Shown: piece after piece, positions 1-10,109 of the stretch
How the letters are laid out: the number at the start of each line of letters is the position of its first letter
Position numbering within the stretch: the first letter of the stretch is position 1
Assembly: GCA_016199985.1 (NCBI GenBank)
Contig: JACQFQ010000010.1
Location: forward strand, 1-64,000
Length of the DNA: 64,000 nt
Reading direction: 5' to 3'
Source of the DNA: Verrucomicrobiota bacterium
GTDB lineage: Bacteria; Verrucomicrobiota; Verrucomicrobiia; Limisphaerales; UBA11320
Position numbers and translations under genes: made by a program
Notes under the pieces: generated by a model
What the model was told of the DNA's origin: nothing
What the model saw: only the letters and a program-made list of their open reading frames with translations
Databases searched by the model: none

Positions 1-200
1 GGGGAAGGTAGTCCAGCAAAAAGATGAAAAACTTTCAGCCCTATCTTCGCCACAATACGTCCCCGTCGAGGAAGCCGTCCAAAATCGCGATCCCGACCCC
101 CGCTGTAACTGAATCTACCCACAACTCGGAGATGCGCCCTCAGAAGCCGGCGCATCCCTATGTGGCGGGAAACAGAGAGGTGCTCTTATAGAAAGCATGA
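1..200. other. left edge: open frame and small hairpin, no assignable gene
   Basis: A plus-strand frame is open from base 2 to a TGA ending at 112 (37 codons, no start inside the window). It could be the 3' end of a gene cut by the window edge, possibly the partner transposase of the ATPase remnant that follows, but nothing in it is diagnostic. An 8-bp inverted repeat (131-138 with 149-156, 10-base loop) follows it and lacks a T-tract. TAG (189-191) and TGA (198-200) interrupt the frame of the downstream remnant. Confidence 0.2.
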
Positions 201-590
201 GTTTCGAAATGCGATCGCGACTTTCCACCCTCGCACAACCTCGTCCTCATCGGCCAGCCTCAGCTCCTCCAGTCTCTGGCCCTCACCGTCAACAAGGAGA
301 TCCGCTCCAGGATCACCTATTCCGTGGTCCTTCCACGCCTCTCGCCTGAGGTCATCGAGCAGTTCCTCCTGGCCGAACTCGACCGAGCCGGTCTCGGTCA
401 CAACACCTTCACCGCCGAAGCCATGGCCGTCCGCTCCGGCGACGGTCTTCTGCGTCGCGCCCGTAACCTCTGCCTAAGTTCACTCCTGGAAGCTGTCCGC
501 GACCAGACTCGCATCGTCGATCTCAAGCAGGTCAACCGCCTTCTCCTCCAGCCTCACTGGCGCAAGGATTATGACAGTCCCATCGCATAG
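201..590 (+). pseudogene. ExeA/TniB-type transposition ATPase, 3' remnant
   Basis: Read from 201 without regard to a start codon, the frame gives a C-terminal AAA-ATPase segment: NLVLIGQPQLL, then a region around RSRIT, LPRLSPEVIEQFLLAELDRAG, and FTAEAMAVRSGDGLLRRARN, ending HWRKDYDSPIA. This matches the C-terminal half of ExeA/TniB-like ATPases that accompany DDE transposases. The Walker A half is missing, and TAG and TGA codons precede the segment in the same frame, so this is a truncated, inactive copy. A start at 324 would give only 88 residues. It is probably the scar of a transposon next to the lower-GC block that follows. The family call is from motif similarity read by eye. Confidence 0.6.
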
Positions 591-1034
591 TCCCGGCTTA
601 GAGCTAAGGGTCTCCGCAGCGAGCCAGCATCCCTCGAAAGATGTCGAGTTGCAAATGAACCTCCCAATGGTTGTGGAGAACGGATGCCTTCTTGAGGTAC
701 CTGAGAACCGCTGTAAGGACAAGGCGCCGTCGCCCTTTCTCTCCATAAACCGTGGCTGAATCACAGTGACATAATTACATCTTCTTGACAGGCGATCCTT
801 TTTGCCATAGTCAACCTGAATGGTCCCACAGCGCCCTGACTGAGCGCAAGCAAGCTGGCGACGTCTTTTGATCTCCTTTCAGCCAGGGCACACGCTGAAG
901 GTATGCTCATGGCGCAGGTCCTTCGCCCTCGCACCACGTCGACACGAAGGATCTAACGCCAATTGTTCTTGCGGGGATTCAGGCTCTGGTCCGTTCTGCA
1001 AAAGTTTGCGCCACCTGAGCCGAGGGGCGCACTT
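591..1034. other. intergenic region before the first secreted-protein gene
   Basis: About 440 bases without a convincing gene. Short frames here have no recognisable product. It holds one promoter-like pair (listed separately). Terminal repeats of the degraded transposon could lie here, but I could not identify them. Confidence 0.4.
785..813 (+). promoter_or_regulatory. candidate sigma-70-type promoter
   Basis: TTGACA (785-790) is followed by a 17-base spacer and TAGTCA (808-813). The -35 box is perfect but the -10 box is weak. It lies 221 bases before the ATG at 1035, so it would leave a long leader. The alternative is chance similarity. Confidence 0.25.
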
Positions 1035-3593
1035 ATGAAACGACGAACTGGCATTCTGCTTCTGTACCATGCCATCGGGCCAATCCTCTGTTGCTGCTTG
1101 CAGGAACCCACCCAAGCCGCACCTCTCATCTGGAACCCATCTGATCGCCGACCTCCGCAAGGGTCGGATGGAGAGTGGAACAATGGGGGCAAATTCTGGT
1201 ACGACGGTAGCGGAAACGTCGCGTGGAACAACGACACGAGCTATGAGGCCCAGTTTGGCGTCCCAGCGGGACGCGTCACGACCAAGAAGGGTGCGGTGAT
1301 CCTTTTCCGTGGCATCTCGTTCGAGGTGGATGGCTACACCCTCGACGGAGAAGGGATACTGCGGCTCAAAGGCGGGTGGATCACCCCCCGAGACAACACC
1401 AGCGCCCTTTGCGTATTCAAAACTGATGCCTCCGCTATCATCGAAACCAGGATAGAAGGCGACGGGAAGAAGCTCATCACTTACTGCCTGGGAGCCCTGC
1501 AGCTCAATGGAGCGAACACGTTCTCGGGCGGAACGCTTATTCAGAACGGAACAATTCTTGTGGGCGCAGACAGCGTTCTTGCCGAGAACAAGACGATAGT
1601 TGGACCCCTAGGCGCCGGCCCGGTTCTTCTCCGAAACTCCACTCCTCCGCGGGAGGTCAGATTGCTGATCAACGGGGGTTACGATCTTCACAACGGAGTG
1701 GAAGTCATCGATGGAACTGCCGTGATCGGGAACAGGATTTCCCGGGGCGCTTCAGCTCGGTTGTCCCGCTTCCTCGGCGATGTTGTCATCCATCGGGGCC
1801 TGCGGGCGAAGCTCGGATCCGTGGCCGATGCAGATGACCCCGATTCTGTCACCGTTGTTTTCCTTGGCGAAATCTCCGGTCCCGGGCCGGTGATCGTGGG
1901 ACAGGGGGCGGGTCGCCAAGACACGGTGGTTTTCAATCCCGGCAAGGGACAGAAAAAGAATAGTTACGCAGGAGGCACTCAAGTGTTTGAGCGCCTCAGC
2001 TTGCGAGAATGTGCCGGCTCAACGACGGGCTCCGGCGCGGTAGAAGTGATGTATGGCGGCTATTTAGATGGCAGCGGGATCATTACCGGTGCAGTGACCG
2101 TTCGAGAAAACGGCCTTCTGAAACCCGCCAGCCTAACGACAGGGTCGATTCAGCTATCGAAGAAATCCTTTTTCCTCGTGATCCTCGAAAAAGGACAAGA
2201 CCGGCAGTTGACCGTGAATGGCGATGTGACCATTGACAACGCCGAACTGTTGATCGGCTCCCCAACAGGCGGGCGTCGCATCCACTTTTTTCCCAAGGAG
2301 GGTGACAAGGTTTTCCTTATCTATAACAAGGGAAAGCGCGCGGTTACGGGAACTTTCAACGACTTGCCAGAAGGGGCTGCAGTCCAGGTCGTGGCTCCGG
2401 ACAAAAAGCTTTATGACTTCCGGATTAGCTACAAAGGCAACGCCGAAGACAAAACGGTCGATGGCGGCAACGATGTTGTCTTCTTCTTGCCCAAAGAGGA
2501 AAAGGCCCCGCAGCTCTGTCCTCCGGCACAAGCCCCGGGGAGCGATCCGCCGGGAGTGTTTCGGTTTCTGTTGGAGGGCCCCCTCAACCGCGATTACTCG
2601 ATCGAGTACTCCGAAGACCTGGAAGTCTGGCAATCGCTGCGAGCGGTCGCTCTCACGAGCTCTCCCATGGAGATTACCGACGCCGATACACTCCACCGCC
2701 CTCAGCGGTTTTATCGTGCTCACTCGTTGCCAGGAGGCATCTCCGGGACGAACTTCGTGATCTCAGCGTTGGCGGATACCAACGGCTCAATCAGTCCCGC
2801 GGGTGACGCATTTGCCGGAGCGGGTCAAGGCCTCTTGCTCACGGCCACGCCAGATTCGAACTACGCGGTCGGTCGTTGGTTCAGGGACGGAGAAGTGGCT
2901 CAGCTGGGCGGCACGCAGTTCACGATGACAGACATTCAGACCGACGCATTCATCTTTGTGACCTTCAGGCCGCTAACAGATCTGAGCGTAACAACCCAGA
3001 CCGACGTGGATCCGATTATTGTGGGCAGCAACCTAACTTACCGAATCAACATCGCCAACTCGGGAGCAAACACCGCGAATAGGGTCGTGCTGCACGACGC
3101 ACTGCCGACAGACGTCCGGCTGGTTTCAGTTACTCCGACACAAGGAAGTTGGTCGATGGAGGGCGGAACGATCAGCTGCACCTTGGGGGATCTTGCCAGC
3201 GAAGCGGTGGCGACGGTGACCGTCGTCGTCGTTCCCAATGGTTCACCCGGGCTGACAAACGTGGTTTCCGTAAGGAGCGATCAAACAGAGTTGCTCATGG
3301 ACAACAACGTCGACACCAATTTCACTGCGGTCCAATTCCCGCCACAGATCGTCGCCCCGCCGCAGAGTCGAACGGTGGACGCTGGCAGCGATGTGATTTT
3401 CACCGTCACCCCTTCAGGCGCCGAGCCGTTCTTTTACCAATGGCAACTCAACGGACTGAACCTGGAGAACGAAGATCGCGGCACTCTGACCATTTATGAC
3501 GTCAAATTCGATCAGGCCGGCGCTTATCAAGTGCGGGTGAGTAACGCTGCTGGCGAGGTCACGAGTCAGGCCGCCACACTTAATGTCCGTTGA
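1035..3593 (+). CDS. large secreted protein: autotransporter-type beta repeats, InlB-like repeat, DUF11 and Ig-like domain
   Basis: The ATG at 1035 is preferred because it opens a signal peptide (MKRRTGILLLY, cut near QAA) and has GAGGGG upstream; the frame is open further 5'. The 852-residue product starts with beta-rich sequence carrying an autotransporter-associated strand repeat (NGANTFSGGTLIQNGTILVG). It continues with a module of the type SIEYSEDLEVW...FYR, an InlB-B-like repeat (NGSISPAG...LTATPDSNYAV), a DUF11 domain (NLTYRINIANSGANTANRV) and a final Ig-like domain (PPQSRTVDAGSDVIF...YQWQLNG). No catalytic domain is visible, so a surface or extracellular adhesive or structural role is inferred. 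Its last ~345 residues align with the end of the gene at 6366. It is followed almost immediately by the protease gene at 3599, suggesting one operon. Confidence 0.8.
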   Translation: MKRRTGILLLYHAIGPILCCCLQEPTQAAPLIWNPSDRRPPQGSDGEWNNGGKFWYDGSGNVAWNNDTSYEAQFGVPAGRVTTKKGAVILFRGISFEVDGYTLDGEGILRLKGGWITPRDNTSALCVFKTDASAIIETRIEGDGKKLITYCLGALQLNGANTFSGGTLIQNGTILVGADSVLAENKTIVGPLGAGPVLLRNSTPPREVRLLINGGYDLHNGVEVIDGTAVIGNRISRGASARLSRFLGDVVIHRGLRAKLGSVADADDPDSVTVVFLGEISGPGPVIVGQGAGRQDTVVFNPGKGQKKNSYAGGTQVFERLSLRECAGSTTGSGAVEVMYGGYLDGSGIITGAVTVRENGLLKPASLTTGSIQLSKKSFFLVILEKGQDRQLTVNGDVTIDNAELLIGSPTGGRRIHFFPKEGDKVFLIYNKGKRAVTGTFNDLPEGAAVQVVAPDKKLYDFRISYKGNAEDKTVDGGNDVVFFLPKEEKAPQLCPPAQAPGSDPPGVFRFLLEGPLNRDYSIEYSEDLEVWQSLRAVALTSSPMEITDADTLHRPQRFYRAHSLPGGISGTNFVISALADTNGSISPAGDAFAGAGQGLLLTATPDSNYAVGRWFRDGEVAQLGGTQFTMTDIQTDAFIFVTFRPLTDLSVTTQTDVDPIIVGSNLTYRINIANSGANTANRVVLHDALPTDVRLVSVTPTQGSWSMEGGTISCTLGDLASEAVATVTVVVVPNGSPGLTNVVSVRSDQTELLMDNNVDTNFTAVQFPPQIVAPPQSRTVDAGSDVIFTVTPSGAEPFFYQWQLNGLNLENEDRGTLTIYDVKFDQAGAYQVRVSNAAGEVTSQAATLNVR

Positions 3594-3598
3594 TAGAT

Positions 3599-6322
3599 AT
3601 GAAATACTTCTTGAGCAACCAACTGCGGCGTCGGCGTGCGGCGAAATCGCATGCCTGGCGATGGGGCCTGATCGGCATGATCTTGATTCTTCTTGTTCCG
3701 CTCCAGTGGGTCTGGGGGCTTGCAAAAGGACCCGTCGCGAAAGGAAACCCGGAAGAGGATAAGGACGATCTCTACGTCGGGAGAGTGCAACTTGAAGTTC
3801 ACGATGAAACCAGCCAGCACTGCACCGGGAGCTTGATCGACAAGGGGGTGGTGCTAACGGCTGCCCATTGCATTAATCCGACCAATGAACCAGATCGGCA
3901 ATTCGCGGCTCATTTTGAGCGGTTTACGCTTTACGAGCGGACGAAGGACGATAAGCGGGTCAACCGACAATACTTTGCATTGGGGGTTCAGCACCCGGCC
4001 TACAACCCCTTCGTCGATTTCGGAGGAAATGACATTGGATTGCTCCTGGTGTTGAACGGCCCCGTTGAGCCCCTGGGCGCCTTGGCCGCAGAGGCCGACA
4101 AAGTGAAAAACGGGGACACGGTGACCCTAATCGGTTTCACGAGCGCTTCCGGGAATTATCCGTTGAGCGGATTGAGTGTTCTGCACGCGACTAAGGGAAC
4201 AACGGAACCGAAGGAACTTGTTTATGATCGAAGCAAGGCGGGAGCCGTTTTTGAACCGGGCGACTCGGGAGGGCCCACTCTGTTCACTTTCGATAAGACC
4301 AGAAAGATTATCGGCGTACATTCCTTCAGCGAGCCGGACCCGAACAAGGAGCGCGAGTTCATCACCGATGTCGACACTCGGGTCAACCAGTACCTTGAAT
4401 TCCTCCAAGGCAAGGGTGGACCATCACGTGTTGACGGGGTGCGGCAAGCGGTGCTGTGTCGCTGGAAGGGCGCCGACAGCGGGGATTGGAACAAGGAAAC
4501 ACGCTGGGAGCGCGCCAGTGCTGACCCGCCCGACGCCGTGCCGCAGACCGACGACGTCGCGATTCTAGACCCATCGCGCAACGAGGGCGATCTGGACACC
4601 AAAGTGGACATCAGTGCTCCCGGCACCGCCGCGCTTGAGGGCTTGCTGACAGATGTGAAGCTGAACATCGCGAACAATGGCTCACTTGTCGTAAAGGGCA
4701 TCAGCGGTACGTTGAACGGTGGCGAGATCAACATCGGTGACGGTTCGGCTGGCTCGGCTCAGTTCCGTTGCGGTTTGGATAACGTAGGCACGATCAACAT
4801 CAAGGCCAAGGGCACCCTGACATTGGGTAACACTTCGCTCTTTCCCGATACAGCCACGGATACTGTTTTGCTCAACGGAAAATCAGTTCTCGTGGATGGT
4901 GGAAAGCTTGAAGTGAAGAAAGCACTGGAGAATAGAGGCACTCTTCAGATCAAAGGGGCCGGCACCGCCAATGCTGGGGCCAACCTCCCCGGCAAGGCAC
5001 TGGATGGAAGAGCCACTGTCTCCATCTTGAACTCGGACAAAGGCTCCATCGTTGTCGATGAAGGCAATCTGACGATGTTCGTTGGGTTCTTGAACTCAGG
5101 CCGCCTTGCAGTGGGGACCAAGGGAGTTGTGAGCATCGGCCAGAACCTTCCGATCCCACCGAAGGCAAAGTCTGTTTTGGTGGTTAATTGCCTGGCGGGC
5201 AGTAGTATTACGGTGGGAGCAGGCGGTACGCTCACCATCAGCGCCCGGGAGAAGTTCAGCGCGTTCGTGAACCTCGATGCGAAGGCGACCTTGAGCGTCG
5301 AAGGAGGTGATGGAGGCGGAGCCACGGTTACTACCGACACTTTGCAAAGTGAGGGCGCCGTTGTCGTTAAATCACGCGGGACTTTGAACGCAACGAAGCG
5401 TTTCGGCATCGTCCCGAAAGGCAGCCTAACTGTCTCCTCTGATGCCAAAGGCGCGGGCACCGTCAAGACCGAGAGCTTTTATAACGCCGGCACCGTGACG
5501 ATCAATGAGGGCTGCCTCTTGGAGGCCAAGGGCGCCGACGGCTATCGGCAGGACGATGACGGCGTGACCTGCCTGAATGACGGACGTATCGATTGCGTGG
5601 ATAACGACGGGAAGAAGCTAAAGTTCGAAGTCAAGAGGGGGAAGCTGCTCGGCAAGGGAACCCTCAGCGGAGTCGTGGTTAACAATGGAAAGATCAAGCC
5701 GAATAAAGCGGACGGCCTGCTGATCATCGAAGGCGATTTGAACCTGCTCAGCGGCGGCTCGGTCGAACTGGCTCTGTCGGGCTCCGCACGCGGACTGGAA
5801 TACGATGCGATCGATGTGACCTCCGGCCAACCCGTCCCCGGAGTGACCTATGGGAACCTCCTCCTGGGCGGGCAATTGGAGTTGGACATTCTCAATGGGT
5901 TCGAAGATCGGCTGACCCGCAATGATTCGTTCCGCATTTTGTCGAGCAGCCACCTCGAGGGTGTCTTCGACAATGTTACGCCCGGCGGACGACTCAACAG
6001 CGTGGATGGGCGTGGGTCGTTCCTCGTTCATTACGGCGGTGAAAGTCCCTTTGCCCCCAACGAAGTCGTTCTGAGCGATTTTCGTTTGAATCCGAAAATG
6101 GCGATCGCCCTCACCGAATTTGGCTTGGTGGAGATTTCGTGGCTCGAAGTTTTTGAGAACTATCAGCTGGAGCAGGCCGAAAGCCTCGACGCTGCCTGGA
6201 CCTTGGCCAGTCCGCTGCCAGCGATCGTCGACGGTAAGTTTCGAGTCACTCTCCCTGCGTCGACTCGAGTCCGGTTTTTCCGGCTCGAATCGAGCAACGC
6301 AGCGGCCGCATGGCCGCCGTGA
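3599..6322 (+). CDS. secreted trypsin-like serine protease with long beta-repeat tail
   Basis: This 907-residue protein starts at ATG 3599; a TTG at 3590 overlapping the upstream stop is the alternative. A basic leader and hydrophobic stretch (WGLIGMILILLVPLQWVWG) direct export. Residues about 55-270 form a chymotrypsin-fold protease: His90 in LTAAHC, Asp145 in GGNDIGLL and Ser223 in PGDSGGP. After the protease come hundreds of residues of glycine- and asparagine-rich beta-helix-like repeats (patterns such as NRGTLQIKG and NAGTVTINEG). An autotransporter-like segment with SGGSVELALSGSA follows, then a C-terminal module ending RVRFFRLES. The triad is intact, so activity is plausible; the substrate is unknown. 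It is probably co-transcribed with the genes at 1035 and 6366. Confidence 0.82.
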   Translation: MKYFLSNQLRRRRAAKSHAWRWGLIGMILILLVPLQWVWGLAKGPVAKGNPEEDKDDLYVGRVQLEVHDETSQHCTGSLIDKGVVLTAAHCINPTNEPDRQFAAHFERFTLYERTKDDKRVNRQYFALGVQHPAYNPFVDFGGNDIGLLLVLNGPVEPLGALAAEADKVKNGDTVTLIGFTSASGNYPLSGLSVLHATKGTTEPKELVYDRSKAGAVFEPGDSGGPTLFTFDKTRKIIGVHSFSEPDPNKEREFITDVDTRVNQYLEFLQGKGGPSRVDGVRQAVLCRWKGADSGDWNKETRWERASADPPDAVPQTDDVAILDPSRNEGDLDTKVDISAPGTAALEGLLTDVKLNIANNGSLVVKGISGTLNGGEINIGDGSAGSAQFRCGLDNVGTINIKAKGTLTLGNTSLFPDTATDTVLLNGKSVLVDGGKLEVKKALENRGTLQIKGAGTANAGANLPGKALDGRATVSILNSDKGSIVVDEGNLTMFVGFLNSGRLAVGTKGVVSIGQNLPIPPKAKSVLVVNCLAGSSITVGAGGTLTISAREKFSAFVNLDAKATLSVEGGDGGGATVTTDTLQSEGAVVVKSRGTLNATKRFGIVPKGSLTVSSDAKGAGTVKTESFYNAGTVTINEGCLLEAKGADGYRQDDDGVTCLNDGRIDCVDNDGKKLKFEVKRGKLLGKGTLSGVVVNNGKIKPNKADGLLIIEGDLNLLSGGSVELALSGSARGLEYDAIDVTSGQPVPGVTYGNLLLGGQLELDILNGFEDRLTRNDSFRILSSSHLEGVFDNVTPGGRLNSVDGRGSFLVHYGGESPFAPNEVVLSDFRLNPKMAIALTEFGLVEISWLEVFENYQLEQAESLDAAWTLASPLPAIVDGKFRVTLPASTRVRFFRLESSNAAAAWPP

Positions 6323-6365
6323 CCCTTCGGGAGATCCGATGAGCTGAACTCCAAATCGAGTTTTT

Positions 6366-9300
6366 ATGAGACACACAAACAGTTTTCAGATCCGGTTGGC
6401 GAACGATTCGAGTCGCGAGGAGACGTGGACGGCCATCCAGATGTCCACCGCGATGATCCTCTTACGAGCAGGATGTTTGGCGACGGCATGCTGCTTGGGG
6501 TTGACTTCGCTTCATGCCAGCGCGCCGAAGGAACAAACGATCACTTTTCCTGCGGTCGTTCGGGTCCTGGTCGGCACGGTGCCGGGAGAAGCCAAAGCCA
6601 TAACCGTAGGCACCGGCACAATCATTGCCAAGCAGACCGTCAAGGTGGGGGAAGAAGAACACGGTTTCCTGTGGGTTCTCACGTGCGATCACGTCGTCAG
6701 CGACAACGGCAAGCAGGCAGGCAGATTGAGTGATAAGATCGGTATCAGCTTGGGGAATGCGCCGAAACCCGGTGCGCTTTCGGACGGCTTTCCGGTGAAT
6801 CCGGACGACATTGCGCGCGGCGGTCCGAGTTGCAAGGTGGACATGGCGGTGTTGAAGGTGGATATGGGCCCCTCTAGCGGGGCTGGTTGGAGGACGGTCA
6901 AGAACATCGACCCGATCAAGATCACACCGCTGAATAACACGGCCAAGGCCCGCGATGAGTTGCTCGGGGCGCAGTTTTCAGTGATCGGATTCGGCCTGAC
7001 AGGAGAGAAACTGCTCGATAAAACTAAATGGATCGGCTGGGAACCGATTGCAAAGAGCACGGGAATACAACGCTTCCACAACGGCAAGCTTCGCGCAGGC
7101 CCCGAAGTCGCAAAGCTCAACGGCTACATCTATGACGAACTGTCCTGGCTGATGCTCGAACCTAACGGCAAAGACGCTTTCCTGAAAGGAACTGGGGCGG
7201 TCCTGCCGGCTGACTCTGGCGGACCCATGCTGTTCGACGCCAAGGACACGATCAATGCGGTCGATCTGTTCACAAAAGCGATCCGTGGGATCGCCGTCCG
7301 TGGTTTGGGCGAAGGAGCAAACCTGTTCGACTTTCAGAATGGCGGAGTTGCAATCACAAAGGAGTACGCCGATTGGATCCAGGACCAGATCAACGCGGCG
7401 GGTCCCGAGAAACCCCAGGAAGACCCCCTGGTCGTCGACGTCATTCCAACCAGCTTGAGCGCCGAGACAAATCATGACGCCGAACCGAGCCTGGCGGTTC
7501 AACCCAGTGGAGACCGGAAGTGCCGCGAGATCTGTATCACCACCTTCAGTCGCGTCGATGGGCGAACGATACGCAATGGCAACCAGTCGGACAACCCCTG
7601 GTCGGGCGTCACAAAGGCGCCGATTTGGATCAGTTCCAACGACGGACGCACCTGGAGCGTGCAGGATCGCATGCCCAAACCGGACGTTATAGTGAAAGAA
7701 GGCCCGCTGGATCAAACACTGGCCTATAAGGTCGACGGTACCGGCCTTTACTATGTGGGGCTCGGCGGCAACCGACCCGGAACTGTGATCGGTTACGTTG
7801 GGTTCTCGGACGACATGAGTGCGACGGACGTGAAGTTTCCAGCGGACCTGAGAATCATTGTGAATGGCAAATATGTGCTGAAGGTTCCGGATCAGCCTTG
7901 GATTCAGCTGGGCCTCGACGCCGACACCGGAAAAGACCGCGTGTACGTTGGCTATTACGACTCCTCACTTCGCGACAGAGCCAATGAGCCGAGCGTCGGC
8001 AAAACGGCCTACGTGTTCGTGAGCATCCCTGGGAAGACAGGACCGGTCTCGCTTGACGACGGTGGACACAAGTTTGGGGACGTGGATCGCCAAGTCCGAG
8101 GCCAAAGCGGGTCTTCGGTGCGAATAGCGATCTTAGAAGATCGAGTGTATGCAGTATTTGCGCGTTACACCTCCGAGCTGAACCGCACCAACGATACTAG
8201 CGTTTCGGGAGACATCGTCCTGACGCGCGACGACAGTGCGGGAGCCAAAGGATTCCGTGACTTGAAGGATAAAGCGGGGAATATCGGTGTCATCGTCAAC
8301 GGCGGCGCCGCTCCAATAGAGTTGCCGCGAGTGGAGACGCTGCTAGGGCAGCAAAGGCTCGGCAGCGATGTGGCAATCGCAATAGACCCGAGCGATAAGT
8401 CGCGCAACACCGTTTACGTTGCCTACCTCGCCCTGACTGAAAAGGAAGTGCGCATCCACGTGCTTAAGTCCGAGAAGGCAGGCGCCGAAGGATCTTGGAA
8501 CCCGGCATTGAAGGCGCCCATACCCAGCGCAGCGTTGCCTGCTCTTGCTGTTTCCGCAAATGGAACCCTGGGTATTCTTTACACCCGGCTGGCGGAGAAG
8601 CGAATGAGCACGGAGCTGCGAACAGTATCGAACAAAGGTGTCGAAGCGGAGCCTGTGGTGCTGGCCTCCTGGCCGGCGGACAGCCCGAAAATCCAGACTG
8701 AAAACTACATCGGCGACTTCCAGCAGCTGATTGCCAGAGACAAGACCTTTTACGGCGCGTTTGCGGCTTCGAATGAGCCGAAAGCCGCCAACTTCCCCCA
8801 GGGCGTTCGTTTTCAGCGTTTGGTGTCAGTCGACAAAAAGCCTGCGGAAGCCAATTCGAGACTCGGCGGATCGTTCGGAGTCAAGGACGGGGAGTTGGTC
8901 GACAAGAATGGGAAGGCAGTGGCGATTTCAATCGATCCCTTCTTCTTCAAGGTGACGCCGGCGGAGAAGCCGAAGGTCCGCGGTAAGGAACCTTACTCTC
9001 TCCCGTTCCATATTTACCTCGCGGGCTTACCGAGTCATTACTACCGGATCGAGTACTCCGAGGACCTTCAAAACTGGGCGCCGCTTGGCGATTATTTGAG
9101 CATGGGCGACGAGGTCGAAATCAGCGATCCCGCCATGGGCCTAACGCAACGCTTCTACCGCGCCAGGGCTTTGACGAGCGACGATGGCGGATCAAGCGTG
9201 GTTTTATCGGCCTTCGCGGGACCCTACGGCTCCCTCAGCCCTTCCGGTGATCGTTTGGTCACACGGGGCCAAAATTTGACGTTGACGGCTACACCCCACA

Positions 9301-10049
9301 ACAATCTGGTGGTTGATTGCTGGTACGTGGATGACGAGATGGTCCAGGTTGGTGGCACTGGATACACCCTGGCCGACCTCGAGGCGGACCACTCGGTTTA
9401 CGTCACTTTCCGTTCGAGCAAGGGCGTCGATCTCGCTGTGAAGCAAAGCGGCTCTGCGGATGGCGTCACAATTGGGGAACAAATGTCTTACTCCATTCTA
9501 GCGTCGAACAAGGGAAAAAATGCGGCACACGGGGTTGTCTTGAGTGCCCCTTTGCTTCCGAACATGGTGTTCGTAAGAGCGCTCAGCTCACAGGGGACTT
9601 GCACCAACGAAAACGGGGTTTTCCGCTGCGACCTTGGCTCTTTGGGAGGCGGGGAGTCGGCTGAAGTCGTACTGATAATAAGCGCGCTGGCCGCTGGCAT
9701 TGTTACCAACGCCGTTTGCCTCAATGCTGAAGAAGAGGATGTCGACCTGTTAGACAACTGTTCGTCCGAGTTGACCTGTGTCGAATGTACACCGACGATC
9801 CTGTCGCAGCCGGAGTCCATGACTGTCACGGTTGGCGAAACCGCCACGTTCAGTGTGGCAGTGCTTGGCATGTCGCCACTGAACTACCAGTGGCGCTTCA
9901 ATCAGATGGATCTGTTGGGTGAGACGAATAGCGTCCTGGAATTGCCGAGTGCAATGGCCAGCCAGGCCGGAGAGTACGCCGTTAGGATCCAGACCCCATT
10001 AGGGTTTGTGACCAGTGATGCAGCCAGCCTAACGGTGATCGAACCGTGA
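6366..10049 (+). CDS. secreted trypsin-like protease with Asp-box region, InlB-like, DUF11 and Ig-like domains
   Basis: A 1227-residue product from ATG 6366; ATG 6441 (MSTAMILLRAGCLATACCLG) would begin directly with a signal peptide and is the main alternative. The protease domain has His109 in TCDHVV, Asp159 in KVDMAVL and Ser284 in PADSGGPM (numbered from 6366). The TCDHVV context departs from the usual TAAHC. From about residue 370 a region resembling sialidase/BNR propellers contains an Asp-box (SNDGRTW). The C-terminal ~350 residues repeat the order seen in the gene at 1035: EYSEDLQNW...FYR module, InlB-like repeat, DUF11, then Ig-like domain (YQWRFNQ). No sialidase active-site set could be confirmed, so the propeller may only be structural. 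Confidence 0.8.
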   Translation: MRHTNSFQIRLANDSSREETWTAIQMSTAMILLRAGCLATACCLGLTSLHASAPKEQTITFPAVVRVLVGTVPGEAKAITVGTGTIIAKQTVKVGEEEHGFLWVLTCDHVVSDNGKQAGRLSDKIGISLGNAPKPGALSDGFPVNPDDIARGGPSCKVDMAVLKVDMGPSSGAGWRTVKNIDPIKITPLNNTAKARDELLGAQFSVIGFGLTGEKLLDKTKWIGWEPIAKSTGIQRFHNGKLRAGPEVAKLNGYIYDELSWLMLEPNGKDAFLKGTGAVLPADSGGPMLFDAKDTINAVDLFTKAIRGIAVRGLGEGANLFDFQNGGVAITKEYADWIQDQINAAGPEKPQEDPLVVDVIPTSLSAETNHDAEPSLAVQPSGDRKCREICITTFSRVDGRTIRNGNQSDNPWSGVTKAPIWISSNDGRTWSVQDRMPKPDVIVKEGPLDQTLAYKVDGTGLYYVGLGGNRPGTVIGYVGFSDDMSATDVKFPADLRIIVNGKYVLKVPDQPWIQLGLDADTGKDRVYVGYYDSSLRDRANEPSVGKTAYVFVSIPGKTGPVSLDDGGHKFGDVDRQVRGQSGSSVRIAILEDRVYAVFARYTSELNRTNDTSVSGDIVLTRDDSAGAKGFRDLKDKAGNIGVIVNGGAAPIELPRVETLLGQQRLGSDVAIAIDPSDKSRNTVYVAYLALTEKEVRIHVLKSEKAGAEGSWNPALKAPIPSAALPALAVSANGTLGILYTRLAEKRMSTELRTVSNKGVEAEPVVLASWPADSPKIQTENYIGDFQQLIARDKTFYGAFAASNEPKAANFPQGVRFQRLVSVDKKPAEANSRLGGSFGVKDGELVDKNGKAVAISIDPFFFKVTPAEKPKVRGKEPYSLPFHIYLAGLPSHYYRIEYSEDLQNWAPLGDYLSMGDEVEISDPAMGLTQRFYRARALTSDDGGSSVVLSAFAGPYGSLSPSGDRLVTRGQNLTLTATPHNNLVVDCWYVDDEMVQVGGTGYTLADLEADHSVYVTFRSSKGVDLAVKQSGSADGVTIGEQMSYSILASNKGKNAAHGVVLSAPLLPNMVFVRALSSQGTCTNENGVFRCDLGSLGGGESAEVVLIISALAAGIVTNAVCLNAEEEDVDLLDNCSSELTCVECTPTILSQPESMTVTVGETATFSVAVLGMSPLNYQWRFNQMDLLGETNSVLELPSAMASQAGEYAVRIQTPLGFVTSDAASLTVIEP

Positions 10050-10109
10050 TCCGATTCGCTGCGGAGCAAGCCCCGGTGCTTTGGATCTTCCGTACCCACA
10101 CGCTCGCAA

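Noticed and set aside
7400..8850. Sialidase activity for the third island protein
   Set aside because: Only one clear Asp-box is visible and the arginine triad and nucleophile Tyr/Glu pair could not be located, so a structural propeller is as likely.
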